Position numbers and translations under genes: made by a program. The notes beneath the pieces were generated by a model. The model was not told the origin of the DNA and did not search any database. It worked only from the letters and a program-made list of their open reading frames with translations. Positions 1 to 9,046 of a DNA stretch of 64,000 nucleotides are shown piece after piece. Position 1 is the stretch's first letter, and each line of letters begins with the position of its first letter. Source of the DNA: DASQFQ01 sp963730115 (lineage in GTDB: Bacteria > Actinomycetota > Thermoleophilia > Solirubrobacterales > Solirubrobacteraceae); the NCBI GenBank assembly GCA_963730115.1, contig CAVSQM010000006.1:298603-362602 (forward strand), in the 5' to 3' direction.

Positions 1-1266
1 CACGTCGTCCTCCGTCGTGCGCTCCGAGCCGATCGCGAGCCTCAGCACGTAGCGGCCGTCGAGCCGCGTGTGGGACATGAACAGCTCGCCGCTCGCGTTG
101 ACGCGCTCGAGGATCGCCGCGTTCTCCTCGTCGGAGCCGTCGCGTCGGAAGCAGACGAGCGAGAAGCGCTGCGGCGCGGCCAGCTCCCAGCCCGGCTCCG
201 CCTCGACGAACGAGGCGAACACGCCCGCCAGCCGCACGTGCTCGCGGATCATCCGCTGCAGCCCCTCGCGCCCGTGGCAGCGCAGCACCGCCCACAGCTT
301 CAGCGAGCGAAAGCGCCGCCCGAGCGCCGGGCCGTACTCGGACAAGCTGAGCGCGTCCTCGGCGTCGGGCGTGCGCAGGAACTCGGGCACGAGGCTGAAG
401 GCGGAGCGGAAGTCCTCGGGCCGGCTCGTCCACAGCAGCGAGCAGTCCATCGGCGTGAGCATCCACTTGTGCGCGTTGACCACGAGCGAGTCGGCGCGCT
501 CGACGCCCTCGAACGCCCAGCGGTGCTCCTCGCACACCATCGCGCTGCCCGCGTAGGCGGCGTCCACGTGCAGCCAGGTCCCGGTCTGCGCGCACAGTTC
601 GGCCACCGCGGGCACCGGGTCGACCGACGCGGTCGAGGTCGTCCCCACCGTCGCCACCACGATGGCGGCGTCGGACAGGTCGAGCCCGTCGGTGCGCATC
701 CGGTACTCGTCGTCGGCGGGGACGGTGCGCAGCTCCATGCCGAGCATGCGGGCGCCCTTCTCGAGCGCGGAGTGCGCGTGCTCGGAGCCGACCGCGACGT
801 TGCGCCCGGTGACGTGGCGCGCGGCGATCAGGGCCGCGAGCGTCGAGGTCGAGGCGGCGTCCTCGATGTGCCCGTGCCAGCCGTCGGGCAGGCCGAGCAG
901 CTGGGCGACCCAGTCGCAGGTCAGGCCCTCGAGCTCGGTCGAGGCCGGCGACGTGCGCCACAGGAACGCCACCGGGTTGAGCGCGGCGGCGAGCATCTCG
1001 GCGAGGATCGCCGGGCGCGAGGCGCTGGCCGCGAAGTAGGCGAAGAAGCGCGGGTGCTGCCAGTGCGTCATGCCCGGCATCAGCACCTCGTCGAGGTCGC
1101 GCAGGACGGCGGAGAACGGCTCCGGCGCGTCGGGCGGCGAGGCCGGGAGGCGCGCGCGGACGTCGCCCGGCTCGACCTGGGCGAGCACCGGCAGCTCGCC
1201 GACGCCGTCGAGGTAGCGGTCGACCCACTCGAGCGCCGCCTGGCCGTCCTCGAGGAAGTCGTTCAT
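1..1266 (-). CDS. PLP-dependent aromatic-L-amino-acid decarboxylase family protein (partial at 3' end)
   Basis: This is a group II PLP-dependent decarboxylase of the DDC/AADC family, which removes CO2 from amino acids such as tryptophan, tyrosine or DOPA in the cytoplasm. 422 residues lie inside the window and the C-terminus runs off the left edge; the family is usually 450-500 residues. The motif HVDAAYAG contains the Asp that binds the pyridine nitrogen, and the NAHKWM motif (near residue 267) contains the Schiff-base lysine. An early segment resembles the family's MTHWQHPRFFAYF substrate-pocket region. The ATG at 1266 overlaps the stop of the upstream J-domain-like gene (ATGA), so translation is probably coupled. 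The substrate cannot be decided from sequence alone. Confidence 0.9.
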   Translation of the reverse strand, partial: MNDFLEDGQAALEWVDRYLDGVGELPVLAQVEPGDVRARLPASPPDAPEPFSAVLRDLDEVLMPGMTHWQHPRFFAYFAASASRPAILAEMLAAALNPVAFLWRTSPASTELEGLTCDWVAQLLGLPDGWHGHIEDAASTSTLAALIAARHVTGRNVAVGSEHAHSALEKGARMLGMELRTVPADDEYRMRTDGLDLSDAAIVVATVGTTSTASVDPVPAVAELCAQTGTWLHVDAAYAGSAMVCEEHRWAFEGVERADSLVVNAHKWMLTPMDCSLLWTSRPEDFRSAFSLVPEFLRTPDAEDALSLSEYGPALGRRFRSLKLWAVLRCHGREGLQRMIREHVRLAGVFASFVEAEPGWELAAPQRFSLVCFRRDGSDEENAAILERVNASGELFMSHTRLDGRYVLRLAIGSERTTEDDV

Positions 1267-1991
1267 CTCAGCTCCGCGAGCCGCGCCCGCGCCGCCGCCA
1301 GCGCGGCCTCGGACGACGCGCGCCACTCGGCCAGCAGGTCGGTGCCGGTGGCGGCCGCCGCCATCGCGCGCTCCATCATCCCGGCGAGATCGGAGGCGCG
1401 GACCTCGTCGAGGCGGGCCTGCGCACGCTCGACCGCCGCCTGCAGCGCGCTGACGCGGCGCGCGCCGTCCTCGGGGGCGTGGCGGGACGACTCCCACTGG
1501 CGCACGAGGTCGACGATCGCCTCGCCGTCGGAGCTCGCGAACGCCTGATTGAGCCGCTTCATGAACGCCTCGGCGTGGCGGCGGGTGTCGTCGTCGGGCG
1601 CGAGGTCGGGGTGCATGCGCTTGGCCGCCTCGCGGAACAGCTTCTTGAGGTCGCCGGTCGGCAGCGGCCCCGGCGCCTTCGGGATCGCCTTCACCGCCGC
1701 GGTGGTCTCCCGCGCGCGAGCGCGCGCGCTGCGGGCGGCGCGCTTGTCCTCCGCCGTGCCGGAGCGCTTGGCGACGAGCGCGGCGAGCTGCGCCTCGATC
1801 TCGTGCAGCTCGGCCAGCACGGTCACGACCTCGCGCATGTAATCGGCGTTGAAGGCGGCGAGCTCGGCCTCGAGCGTCGCCTGCTCCTCCTCGATCGCCG
1901 CGAGGCGATCGCGCAGCCGCTCGGCCTCCGCGTCGGCGACAGCCGTCGAGGCGAGGAGCTCCTGGCGCGGCGGCGTCTGCACGGCGCGCAT
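1263..1991 (-). CDS. J-domain-like coiled-coil protein
   Basis: The 242-residue protein begins with about 70 residues of Ala/Glu-rich coiled coil. A J-like helix pair follows: LKKLFREAAKRMHPDLA carries the HPD tripeptide that in DnaJ proteins stimulates DnaK ATPase. A second Ala/Arg-rich coiled coil forms the C-terminal third. There is no Gly/Phe region or zinc-finger domain, so it is not DnaJ itself. A DnaK co-chaperone role is inferred from the HPD motif only. The ATG at 1991 was chosen because an upstream in-frame start at 2045 would overlap the divergent gene starting at 2023. It is coupled to the decarboxylase gene downstream. Confidence 0.7.
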   Translation of the reverse strand: MRAVQTPPRQELLASTAVADAEAERLRDRLAAIEEEQATLEAELAAFNADYMREVVTVLAELHEIEAQLAALVAKRSGTAEDKRAARSARARARETTAAVKAIPKAPGPLPTGDLKKLFREAAKRMHPDLAPDDDTRRHAEAFMKRLNQAFASSDGEAIVDLVRQWESSRHAPEDGARRVSALQAAVERAQARLDEVRASDLAGMMERAMAAAATGTDLLAEWRASSEAALAAARARLAELR

Positions 1992-2022
1992 GATGACGGC
2001 CCCAGCTGGGCAAGGTGCGTCC

Positions 2023-2454
2023 GTGGCCACGAACGAGCGCTTCATGGCGGTGCCCCCGCAGGCGGTCTGGGACGTCCTCGCCGACCCGGCGGGCTACGGC
2101 TACTGGGTCGTCGGCTCGAAGCTGATCCGCGACGCCGAGCCCGGACTGGCCGGCGCCCGGCACGCAAGTTCCACCACACGATCGGCGTGGGCCCGCTCAC
2201 GCTGTCGCGACCACACGGTGGCGCTCGAGGCCGAGCCGCTCCGCCGGCTCAGGCTGCGCGCCAAGGGCCGCCCGGCCGGCACCGCGACGGTGACCATGGA
2301 GCTGGAAGCCCGCGACGGCGGCACGCTCGTGCGCATCACCGAGAACCCCGACGGCGTGTACTCGGTGATGACGCTCAACCCGGTCGTCCACGTCGCCACC
2401 AAGCTCCGCAACGCCGAGTCGCTGATGCGGCTCGAGGAGCTGGCGCTGCGATGA
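2023..2454 (+). CDS. SRPBCC (START-like) family protein, frame disrupted
   Basis: The GTG at 2023 gives MATNERFMAVPPQAVWDVL, a typical opening of polyketide cyclase/START-like SRPBCC proteins that bind hydrophobic ligands. The C-terminal part (RITENPDGVYSVMTLNPV) is in the same frame. Between about 2145 and 2209 the family-like segment KFHHTIGVGPLTLS lies in another frame. Removing single extra bases near 2145, 2165 and 2208 restores one continuous product of about 142 residues. I read this as a real gene with insertion errors; a decayed gene is the alternative. The stop overlaps the ATG of the oxidoreductase gene (ATGA). Confidence 0.65.
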   Translation: MATNERFMAVPPQAVWDVLADPAGYGYWVVGSKLIRDAEPGLAGARHASSTTRSAWARSRCRDHTVALEAEPLRRLRLRAKGRPAGTATVTMELEARDGGTLVRITENPDGVYSVMTLNPVVHVATKLRNAESLMRLEELALR

Positions 2455-3940
2455 AGCGCACGTCGATCTGGGTCGACACCGCCCCGCCGCGCGCCGAGCG
2501 CCCGCCGCTCGGCGAGGACGTCGAGGCCGACGTCGTCGTCATCGGCGGCGGGATCGTCGGGCATCACCACCGCGCTGCTGCTCCAGGAGGCGGGCGTCGA
2601 CGTCGTGCTGCTCGAGGCCAACCGGTTGGCGTGTGGCGTCAGCGGCTTCACGACCGCCAAGGTCTCCTCGCAGCACGGGCTGATCTACGACCGCCTGCGC
2701 TCGAGCTTCGGCGCCCAGGCGGCCGCCGCCTACGGCGCCGCCAACGAGGGCGCGCTCGCGTGGATGGCGGACCGTGTGCGGCGCGACGGCATCGACTGCG
2801 ACTGGCGCCGCCGCCCCTCCTACGCGTACGTGACGGACGACCGCGCCAAGGCCGAGCGGGAGGCCGAGGCCGCCGCCGAGGCCGGGCTGCCGGCCTCGTT
2901 CACCACCGACACCGATCTCCCCTACGAGGTCGCGGGCGCGGTGCGCTTCGACGACCAGGCCGAGTTCCACCCCCGCATGTACCTGCTCGCGCTGGCCGAC
3001 GGTTTGGAGCGCGTCCACGAGCGCTCGCACGCGGTCGATGTCGACGTCGACGAGCGCTGCACGGTCAAGACGCCCGGCGGCCGCGTGACCGCCGACCGCG
3101 ATCGTCGTCGCCACGCACTTCCCGTTCCTCGACCGCTCGTTCGCGTTCGCCCGCGTGCACCCGCAGCGCTCCTACGCGCTCGTGTGCCGGATCGCCGGCG
3201 AGCCGCCGCCCGGCATGTACATCTCCGGCGACTCCCCTACCCGCTCGATCCGCGCGATCCCCGTCGAGGGCGAGGAGCTGCTGATGGTCGGCGGCGAGGG
3301 GCACCGCACCGGCGAGGGCGGCAACACGGAGGAGAAGTACGCGGCGCTCGAGCGCTTCGCGCGCGAGCACTGGGACGTGCAATCGATCGAGTACCGGTGG
3401 TCGAGCCAGGACAACACCACGATCGACACGCTGCCCTACGTCGGCGCCATCGCGCCCGGCGCCGACCGCGTGCTGATGGCCACCGGCTTCGCGAAGTGGG
3501 GCATGACCGGCGGGACCGCGGCGGCGCACATCCTCGCCGCCCGGCTGCAGGGCCGGAAGAGCGCGTACGCCGACCTCTTCGACCCCAACCGGCTCAACCT
3601 GCGCGCCGCCGCAACGCGCTTCGTGGAGGAGAACGCCAAGGCCGGCCTGCACTTCGTGGGCGATCGCGTCAAGCACCGCGGCGCACGCCCGATCGAGGAG
3701 CTCGCGCCCGGGGAGGGCGACATCGTGCGCCTCCGTGGCGAGAAGGTCGCGGGGCATCGCCGTGACGACGGCACGCTCGTCGCGGTGTCGCCGGTCTGCA
3801 CCCACCTCGGCTGCCAGGTCAACTGGAATCCCGCGGAGCGCAGCTGGGACTGCCCGTGCCACGGCTCGCGCTTCAGGCCCGAGGGTGACGTCCTCCAGGG
3901 CCCGGCCGTCCACCGGCTCGAGCACAAGCCCGTCGAGTAG
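2451..3940 (+). CDS. FAD-dependent oxidoreductase with C-terminal Rieske [2Fe-2S] domain, frame disrupted
   Basis: The product starts MKRTSIWVDTAPPRAE and has the FAD-binding GxGxxG strand VVIGGGIVG near residue 30. A D-amino-acid-oxidase-like body (LACGVSGFTTAKVSSQHGL) follows, with a second FAD contact (PYVGAIAPGADRVLMATGF). A C-terminal Rieske domain carries CTHLGC and CPCHGS, the Cys2His2 ligand set for a 2Fe-2S cluster. This architecture is known in cytoplasmic FAD/Rieske oxidoreductases of unclear substrate. Two single-base insertions, near 2562 and near 3096, shift the frame in turn; correcting them gives about 495 residues. It overlaps the SRPBCC gene by ATGA. Confidence 0.75.
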
Positions 3941-3971
3941 CCCGCGCCCCCATCGGGGTAGGCGAAGGCCC

Positions 3972-5276
3972 ATGCTGAAACTGAGGGGATCCCGACTCGC
4001 CACCGCGCTCACCTGCGCGGTGGCCCTGGTCGCCGGCTGCGGCGACGACAGCTCCGACAGCTCCGGCGGCGGCGCCGCCAAGGAGCAGAAGATCACCGGC
4101 GCCAAGGTCGTCGACCCGGCGTCGATGGACGGCGCCAAGGGCAACATCTCGTTCTGCACCGGCAAGGACACGTCGGGCTCGAAGACCGCCGGGATCAAGG
4201 CGTTCAACGCCGCGAACCCCGACATCAAGGTCAAGATCGTCGAGTTTCCGGAGTCGGCCGACGAGCAGCGCCAGCAGTTCGTCCAGCGCCAGGAGGCGAA
4301 GTCCCCCGACTGCGACGTCTTCTACTCCGACGTCATCTGGACCGCCGAGTTCGCGCAGCAGAAGTGGCTCTACGACATGACGCCCTACGTCGAGAGCCGC
4401 CAGGACGAGTTCATCCCGTCCACGCTCGAGACGATCACGTACCAGGGCAAGAACTGGGGTGTGCCGCACAAGACGAACGCGGGCTTCCTCTACTACCGAA
4501 CCGACCAGGCCGACAAGGCGCCGGCGACATGGCAGGAGCTCTACGCCACGGCGGCCAAGCAGGACGGCCTCGCCTACCAGGGCGCGTCCTACGAAGGGCT
4601 GACCGTCAACTTCCTCGAGCTCGCGTTCGCGGCCGGCGGCCAGGTGCTCTCCGAGGACGGCAAGGAGGCGCAGGTCGATTCGCCCGAGAACCTGAAGGCG
4701 CTGCAGTTCATGGTCGACGGGATCAAGGACGGCGCGGCGCCGAAGGCCGTGACGACCTACATGGAGGAGCCGGCGCGGCGCGCGTTCGAGTCCGGCCGCG
4801 CGACGTTCATGCGCAACTGGCCGTACGTCTACGCGACGGCCCAGCGGGCGGATGCGACCAAGGGCAAGTTCGCGGTCTCGCCGCTGCCCGAGTTCGAGGG
4901 CGGCGGCAAGGCCGGCATCCTCGGCGGCGCCAACCTCGTCATCTCGACGTACTCGAAGAACCCGGGCGCCGCGCTCAAGTTCATCGACTACATGACGCAC
5001 GAGGAGCGGCAGACCGAGGACGTCGTCAAGTTCTCCGACGCGACGCCGCTCAAGAGCGTCTACGAGGATCCGGCGGTGCAGAAGGCGCAGCCGTTCTCGG
5101 ACGAGCTGCTGGCGGCGATCAAGCAGGCGAAGTCGCGCCCGGTCTCGCCGGTCTATCCGCAGGTCTCGCAGGCGATCTACAAGAACGTCAACCAGGCGCT
5201 GTCCGGCGCCATGAGCCCGGAGGAGGCGCTGAAGAAGGCGCAGTCCGACATGGAGCAGGCGCTGAAGACGTTCTGA
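3972..5276 (+). CDS. ABC transporter extracellular solute-binding lipoprotein (family 1, sugar type)
   Basis: The 434-residue protein has a lipoprotein signal peptide ending in the lipobox LVAGC (Cys near residue 19), then a Ser/Gly-rich linker. A family 1 periplasmic-binding-protein fold follows (ISFCTGKDTSGSK, CDVFYSDVIWTAEFAQQ, ATFMRNWPYVYATAQ), as in maltose or trehalose binding proteins. It would sit on the outer face of the membrane and pass its ligand to a permease. No permease or ATPase gene is next to it; the next gene overlaps its stop (TGATG) and encodes an unrelated protein. The ligand is unknown. Confidence 0.9.
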   Translation: MLKLRGSRLATALTCAVALVAGCGDDSSDSSGGGAAKEQKITGAKVVDPASMDGAKGNISFCTGKDTSGSKTAGIKAFNAANPDIKVKIVEFPESADEQRQQFVQRQEAKSPDCDVFYSDVIWTAEFAQQKWLYDMTPYVESRQDEFIPSTLETITYQGKNWGVPHKTNAGFLYYRTDQADKAPATWQELYATAAKQDGLAYQGASYEGLTVNFLELAFAAGGQVLSEDGKEAQVDSPENLKALQFMVDGIKDGAAPKAVTTYMEEPARRAFESGRATFMRNWPYVYATAQRADATKGKFAVSPLPEFEGGGKAGILGGANLVISTYSKNPGAALKFIDYMTHEERQTEDVVKFSDATPLKSVYEDPAVQKAQPFSDELLAAIKQAKSRPVSPVYPQVSQAIYKNVNQALSGAMSPEEALKKAQSDMEQALKTF

Positions 5277-5782
5277 TGGCCGCCGAGCTCGTGGTGCTCG
5301 ACCGGGGCGCCCGGATCGCGTTCTCGTTCGAGCACCTCATGAGCTACCACGGGCCCGGGTCGCCGGGCGGGGTGGCGCACGGCTTCAAGGTGATGGAGCT
5401 CGCGCTGCCCCTGCTCGCGCCGGACGCGCCGGTCGAGCGGCGCGAGGTCGCGGTGCGGACCGCGTTCGGCGGCCCGGGCGCGCGGGACGCGTTCGAGCTC
5501 GTGCTGCGCGCGGTCACCGAGGGGCGCTACGAGGTCGACGCGGCGCTCGCGCGGCCGGAGCGCGGCTGGACGCGCGAGCGGTTCGTGTTCCACCTCGCCT
5601 ACCGCGGGAGCGAGGTCGCGCTGGGCGTGCGCGAGGGCTACGTGAGCGAGGAGTTCCTGTCGCTCGCGCGCACGCCGGACCCGGCGCCCGAGCAGGTCGC
5701 GCGGCTCGACGCGCTCAAGCGGGAGATGGCCGAGCGGGTCATGGGAAGCCCTGCTGACGCGGTGTATGAGCGGTTAGGGTGA
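5276..5782 (+). CDS. Uncharacterised protein, possibly FmdE-like
   Basis: The 168-residue soluble protein starts at an ATG overlapping the stop of the solute-binding-protein gene (TGATG). The segment SYHGPGSPGGVAHGFKVMEL followed by DAFELV and a FHLAYRGSEVALGVR strand resembles the FmdE family (formylmethanofuran dehydrogenase subunit E-like). The usual HGHLCPG motif has become YHGPGSPG, so the metal-binding Cys is missing. If the resemblance is real, this is a degenerate FmdE domain, perhaps binding a ligand rather than a metal. Function is unknown. Confidence 0.5.
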   Translation: MAAELVVLDRGARIAFSFEHLMSYHGPGSPGGVAHGFKVMELALPLLAPDAPVERREVAVRTAFGGPGARDAFELVLRAVTEGRYEVDAALARPERGWTRERFVFHLAYRGSEVALGVREGYVSEEFLSLARTPDPAPEQVARLDALKREMAERVMGSPADAVYERLG

Positions 5783-6330
5783 CCCGCATGCCTCGATACG
5801 CACTGCCGGCCATCCTCACCGGCCTCCTGATCGCCGTCCCGGCAGCGCTCGCGAACCACATCCCCGGCCACGCCTGCTCCGGCTGCGCCTCGCACGACGA
5901 ATGGCCGACGATCAACGGCAAGTTCAAGAAGGCCAACGGCGGCAAGGCCAAGACCTACAGGGGCAGCAACCGCAACGACGAGCTGCTCGGCCACCACGGC
6001 TCCGACACGCTCAGCGGCCGCGGCGGCTCCGACGTGCTGTGGGGCGACCACGACCCCGCCGGCCAGCCGGCCTCCCAGAACGACCTGATCTACGGCGGCG
6101 ACGGCACCGACTTCATCTACGGCTCGCACGGCCGCAACGTGATCTACGGCGGCCGCGGCAACGACGCCATCTCCGTCCACTACGGCCGCGGGATCGTCGA
6201 CTGCGGGCCCGGCCGCGACATCTACCACGTCGCCCGCTCGCGCAAGAAGGGCTACAGGTTCCGCAACTGCGAGAAGGTCGACTACCGCCCGGAGAAGCAG
6301 CGCGGCGGCGGGCTGAAGCCGCTCCCGTAA
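5779..6330 (+). CDS. Secreted RTX-like calcium-binding repeat protein
   Basis: The 183-residue protein has an N-terminal signal peptide (PRYALPAILTGLLIAVPAAL then ANH). Its body has repeats of the hemolysin-type GGxGxDxx pattern (GSDTLSGRGGSDVLWGD, NDLIYGGDGTDFIYG, NVIYGGRGNDAIS), which bind calcium in a parallel beta roll. It ends with DCGPGRDIYHVARSRKKGY and a Cys, typical of short actinobacterial calcium-binding repeat proteins. The GTG at 5779 overlaps the upstream stop by four bases (GTGA); an ATG at 5788 is the alternative start. Two Cys pairs (CSGC and DCG/NCE) may form disulfides. Confidence 0.75.
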   Translation: MTRMPRYALPAILTGLLIAVPAALANHIPGHACSGCASHDEWPTINGKFKKANGGKAKTYRGSNRNDELLGHHGSDTLSGRGGSDVLWGDHDPAGQPASQNDLIYGGDGTDFIYGSHGRNVIYGGRGNDAISVHYGRGIVDCGPGRDIYHVARSRKKGYRFRNCEKVDYRPEKQRGGGLKPLP

Positions 6331-6416
6331 CCCTCAGCGGGGTTCGCGCTTGTCGTGCGCCCTGAGAGGTGAGACGGTTGGTCAGCCAGTCGTGCTAGCC
6401 AACAAGGGAGCAGCCG

Positions 6417-6875
6417 ATGGAGCCCGCCCCCCGCACCCGTGTCCTCGTCGTGGCGAACCGGACGGCGGCCACGCACCGTCTGCTCGACGCGGTCCGGCGC
6501 CGCGCCACCGAGAGCCCGTGCGAGTTCGCCTTGCTCATCCCGGATGTCACGGACCGCAAGGCCGCCGACTGGACGCTCGAGAGCGCTCTCCCGCTGTTGA
6601 CCCGAGCCGCGCACGGAAACGTCGAAGGACTGGTCGGAGGACCCGACCCGTTCGAGTCCGTCCAGACCGCGGTCCGGCAACGCGACTTCGGCGAGATCAT
6701 CATCTCGACGCTGCCCCGACGCACATCGAAGTGGCTGCGTCGCGACCTGATCCGGCGCGTCGAAGGGTTGGGCCTGCCCGTGACCGCGATCGTCCCGGGT
6801 GGCGCCAAGCTGTCGCGCGAGGATCAACTCGAGATCGGGACCGGAGCCGGACTCGGCCTCGGCGGCGGCGCGTGA
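6417..6875 (+). CDS. Universal stress protein-like small Rossmann protein
   Basis: The 152-residue protein opens with TRVLVVANRTAATHRLLDAV, a beta-alpha unit like UspA-type nucleotide-binding folds. A conserved FALLIPDV strand follows, then EIIISTLPRRTSKWLRRDL and a final GLPVTAIVPGG. The IISTLPRRTSKWL segment corresponds to the part of the USP fold preceding the nucleotide-binding loop, but no complete ATP-binding G-2x-G-9x-G is obvious. A GGGAG ribosome binding site lies about 6 bases before the ATG. A role in stress response is inferred from fold resemblance only. Confidence 0.55.
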   Translation: MEPAPRTRVLVVANRTAATHRLLDAVRRRATESPCEFALLIPDVTDRKAADWTLESALPLLTRAAHGNVEGLVGGPDPFESVQTAVRQRDFGEIIISTLPRRTSKWLRRDLIRRVEGLGLPVTAIVPGGAKLSREDQLEIGTGAGLGLGGGA

Positions 6876-6896
6876 CGCGCTCCACCTGGCGCCGCG

Positions 6897-7940
6897 TCAC
6901 ACGGGAGCCGCGTTGAGCAGCTCGGGGCCGTCCGGCCCGAGGTGCACGAGGTTCTCGTAGCGGACGCCGAAGGCGCCGGGGACGTAGATCCCCGGCTCGA
7001 CGCTGAACACGTGGCCGGCCTCGAGCGGCTTCGGGTTGCCGGGGCGCAGGTAGGGCTCCTCGTGGATCTCCAGCCCGACGCCGTGGCCGAGGCGGTGGAT
7101 GAAGCGCTCGCCGTAGCCGGCCTCCTCGATCACCGTGCGTGCGAGCCGGTCGGCCTCCTCGGCCGGCAGCCCCGGCTCGAGCCCGGCGATCACGGCGTCG
7201 TGGGCGGCCCGGACGATCGCGTACGCCTCCGCGGCCTCGCCCTCGGCGCCGTGCACGCGCGTGATGTCGGAGTGGTAGCCGCCCACGCTGCAGCCGAAGT
7301 CGGTGAGGAACGGGCGCTCGACCGGCGCATCGCCGGAGACGTGGTGGGGCAGCGCTGCGTGCGCGCCGGCCGCGACGACGTAGTCCTCGTACGGCCGCAC
7401 GCCGCGGTTGAGGAAGCGCGCCTCGAGCTCGAGCGCGAGCCCGCGCTCGGTGCGGCCTCCCAACTCCAGGCCGGCCACCCACGCCATCGCCTCGTCCGCC
7501 TCGCGACCGGCTTCCCGCAGCCGCTCGAGCTCGTCGGGCGCCTTGCGCTCGCGCAGCCCGCTGAGGATCCCCGGGTCGAGGTCGAGCTCGACCGCCGGCC
7601 GCGCGGCGCGGATGGCGAACGCGACCCCGGTCGGCAGGTCCGGCTCGACGAGCACGCGCCCGAGGCCGTCAAGGGTTCGCGCGATCGCCGCGTCCGGCCC
7701 GTCGCCGTCCGACCACGCGGCGACGTCGGCGCCGAGCGGCTCGAGCTCCTCGGCGAGCATGTCGGGCGCGACGACCCGCAGCCCGCCGCGGGCGAGGATC
7801 ACGAGCGCGGTCGGGCGCTCGAGCGCGATCGGCGCCAGGCCGGTGAGGTAGCCGAAGTCGACCGCCGGGTGCACCCACAGGGCGTCGGCGCCGGCGTCCT
7901 GCACCGCGGCGCGGATCGCGTCGAGGTGGCGGACGCTCAC
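6897..7940 (-). CDS. M24 family Xaa-Pro aminopeptidase/dipeptidase
   Basis: The 347-residue protein has the two-domain layout of M24 prolidases: a creatinase-like N-terminal domain (about 1-120) and a pita-bread catalytic domain. The metal ligands are visible in order: Asp in TDFGCSVGG and SDITR, His in LGHGVGLEIHE, Glu in FSVEPGIYV, and Glu in VRYENLV. It would remove N-terminal residues next to proline in cytoplasmic peptides. The GTG start at 7940 overlaps the stop of the FAH-family gene (GTGA), so the two are probably one transcription unit. Confidence 0.92.
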   Translation of the reverse strand: MSVRHLDAIRAAVQDAGADALWVHPAVDFGYLTGLAPIALERPTALVILARGGLRVVAPDMLAEELEPLGADVAAWSDGDGPDAAIARTLDGLGRVLVEPDLPTGVAFAIRAARPAVELDLDPGILSGLRERKAPDELERLREAGREADEAMAWVAGLELGGRTERGLALELEARFLNRGVRPYEDYVVAAGAHAALPHHVSGDAPVERPFLTDFGCSVGGYHSDITRVHGAEGEAAEAYAIVRAAHDAVIAGLEPGLPAEEADRLARTVIEEAGYGERFIHRLGHGVGLEIHEEPYLRPGNPKPLEAGHVFSVEPGIYVPGAFGVRYENLVHLGPDGPELLNAAPV

Positions 7941-8584
7941 TCGAAGCTGACGGTGAGCGAGCCGAGCGGCTCGAGCGAGACCTCGACGGTCTGGCCCGGC
8001 TCGACGTCGAGCGCCGCGACGATCGACCCGCAGATCACCATGTCGCCGCGCTCGAGCTCGGCGCCCGCCGCCTTGAGCGTCTTGGCAACGTGCTTGACCA
8101 GGGGCTCGAGCTCGCCGGTGGCCGACGTCACCTCGTCGGTGGCCGCGGCCTCCTCGCCGTCGATCGTGACCCGCAGCTTGACGTCGTCCGGGCTCGCGCC
8201 CTCGGTGACCGGCCCGAGCAGCACGTGGCGCTGGAAGACGTTGGCGCCGAGGATCGCCTCGGGGTCGCTCTCGCCCGGGTCGAGGTCGATCAGCTCGATC
8301 GCCGCGCCGATCGCGGTGATCTCGCCCTTGTCGCCGGCGCGCGCGACGATCTCCGGCTCGAGCTTCGGGTTGCCCCAGTTCGAGATGTCCACCACCGCGC
8401 CCGTTTCGAGCCGGTTGGCGGTCAGCAGGTGGCCGACGAGCGGGGCGTCGATGCCCAGCTTCTTCATCGCCGCCTCGGTGCCGAACCCGAGCTTCCAGCC
8501 GAGCGGGCGCTCGTCCCGGTCGAGGCCGCGGCGCGCGTCGCCGAGCTGCGCCGTCATCCCGCGGGTGATGCGTTCGTCCGCCAC
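7937..8584 (-). CDS. Fumarylacetoacetate hydrolase-family protein (2-keto-4-pentenoate hydratase type)
   Basis: The GTG at 8584 gives MADERITRGMTAQLGDARRG, the standard N-terminus of the hydratase/decarboxylase subgroup of the FAH superfamily (MhpD-like). The PLGWKLGFGT motif and KLEPEIVARAGD (metal-binding Glu) fit this group. The length, 215 residues, is slightly short of the usual 250-260. Such enzymes act on 2-keto-4-pentenoate or oxalocrotonate in aromatic breakdown, but no aromatic meta-cleavage genes are nearby, so the substrate is open. It is coupled to the M24 peptidase gene. Confidence 0.8.
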   Translation of the reverse strand: MADERITRGMTAQLGDARRGLDRDERPLGWKLGFGTEAAMKKLGIDAPLVGHLLTANRLETGAVVDISNWGNPKLEPEIVARAGDKGEITAIGAAIELIDLDPGESDPEAILGANVFQRHVLLGPVTEGASPDDVKLRVTIDGEEAAATDEVTSATGELEPLVKHVAKTLKAAGAELERGDMVICGSIVAALDVEPGQTVEVSLEPLGSLTVSFE

Positions 8585-8596
8585 TAGGCGGGCATC

Positions 8597-9046
8597 ATGC
8601 CAGCGATGCTCCGGAGGCGTCTCCCCAAGCCGACGGACCCTGGCGACGAGAAGGTGCTCGCCGACATCCGCGATCTCGGTTTCCACGCCAAGCACGTGCG
8701 GCCGTGGCATCACCCGGAGCACGCACGGGAGAACGCGACGCTCGGGCCCCATCCGATCTACGACGTCGGCCTCTCCTACACGGTCGGACTGCCGCACAGC
8801 CATGACCATCCCGAGCTGGCGATCACCACGGGCATGCCCGACAAGCAGGCCCACGCCATCCTGTGGGAGGTCGTGCACCTGGTCGAGGACGGCGCCGCGT
8901 TCGCGCCCGGCGACGAGAGCGACCTGATCCTGGCCGGCGACGCCGTCGCCCGCTTCGAGGCGATCCAGGTACTCCTCCCCGACCGCACCGGCGCGTTCCC
9001 CGACGAGCCGGCCTACGCCGGCCCGCCGCAGCCGCTGCTGGCCTAG
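8597..9046 (+). CDS. DUF4262 domain protein
   Basis: The 149-residue protein carries the DUF4262 pattern: YTVGLPHSHDHPELAITTGMP, then a helix with KQAHAILWEVVHLVEDG, and a final FEAIQVLLPD. DUF4262 proteins are small soluble actinobacterial and proteobacterial proteins of unknown function. The ATG at 8597 is used; a second ATG at 8606 is possible. Its stop overlaps the stop of the convergent HxlR gene by two bases. Confidence 0.75.
   Translation: MPAMLRRRLPKPTDPGDEKVLADIRDLGFHAKHVRPWHHPEHARENATLGPHPIYDVGLSYTVGLPHSHDHPELAITTGMPDKQAHAILWEVVHLVEDGAAFAPGDESDLILAGDAVARFEAIQVLLPDRTGAFPDEPAYAGPPQPLLA

Noticed and set aside
1479..3284. Long + strand frame spanning the SRPBCC and Rieske genes
   Set aside because: It only picks up a short family-like piece where the real gene is frame-shifted; the rest is Arg-rich shadow sequence.
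6329..6344. AACCC/GGGTT hairpin after the RTX-like gene
   Set aside because: The stem is only 5 bp with no T tract; it could be a weak terminator but is not convincing.
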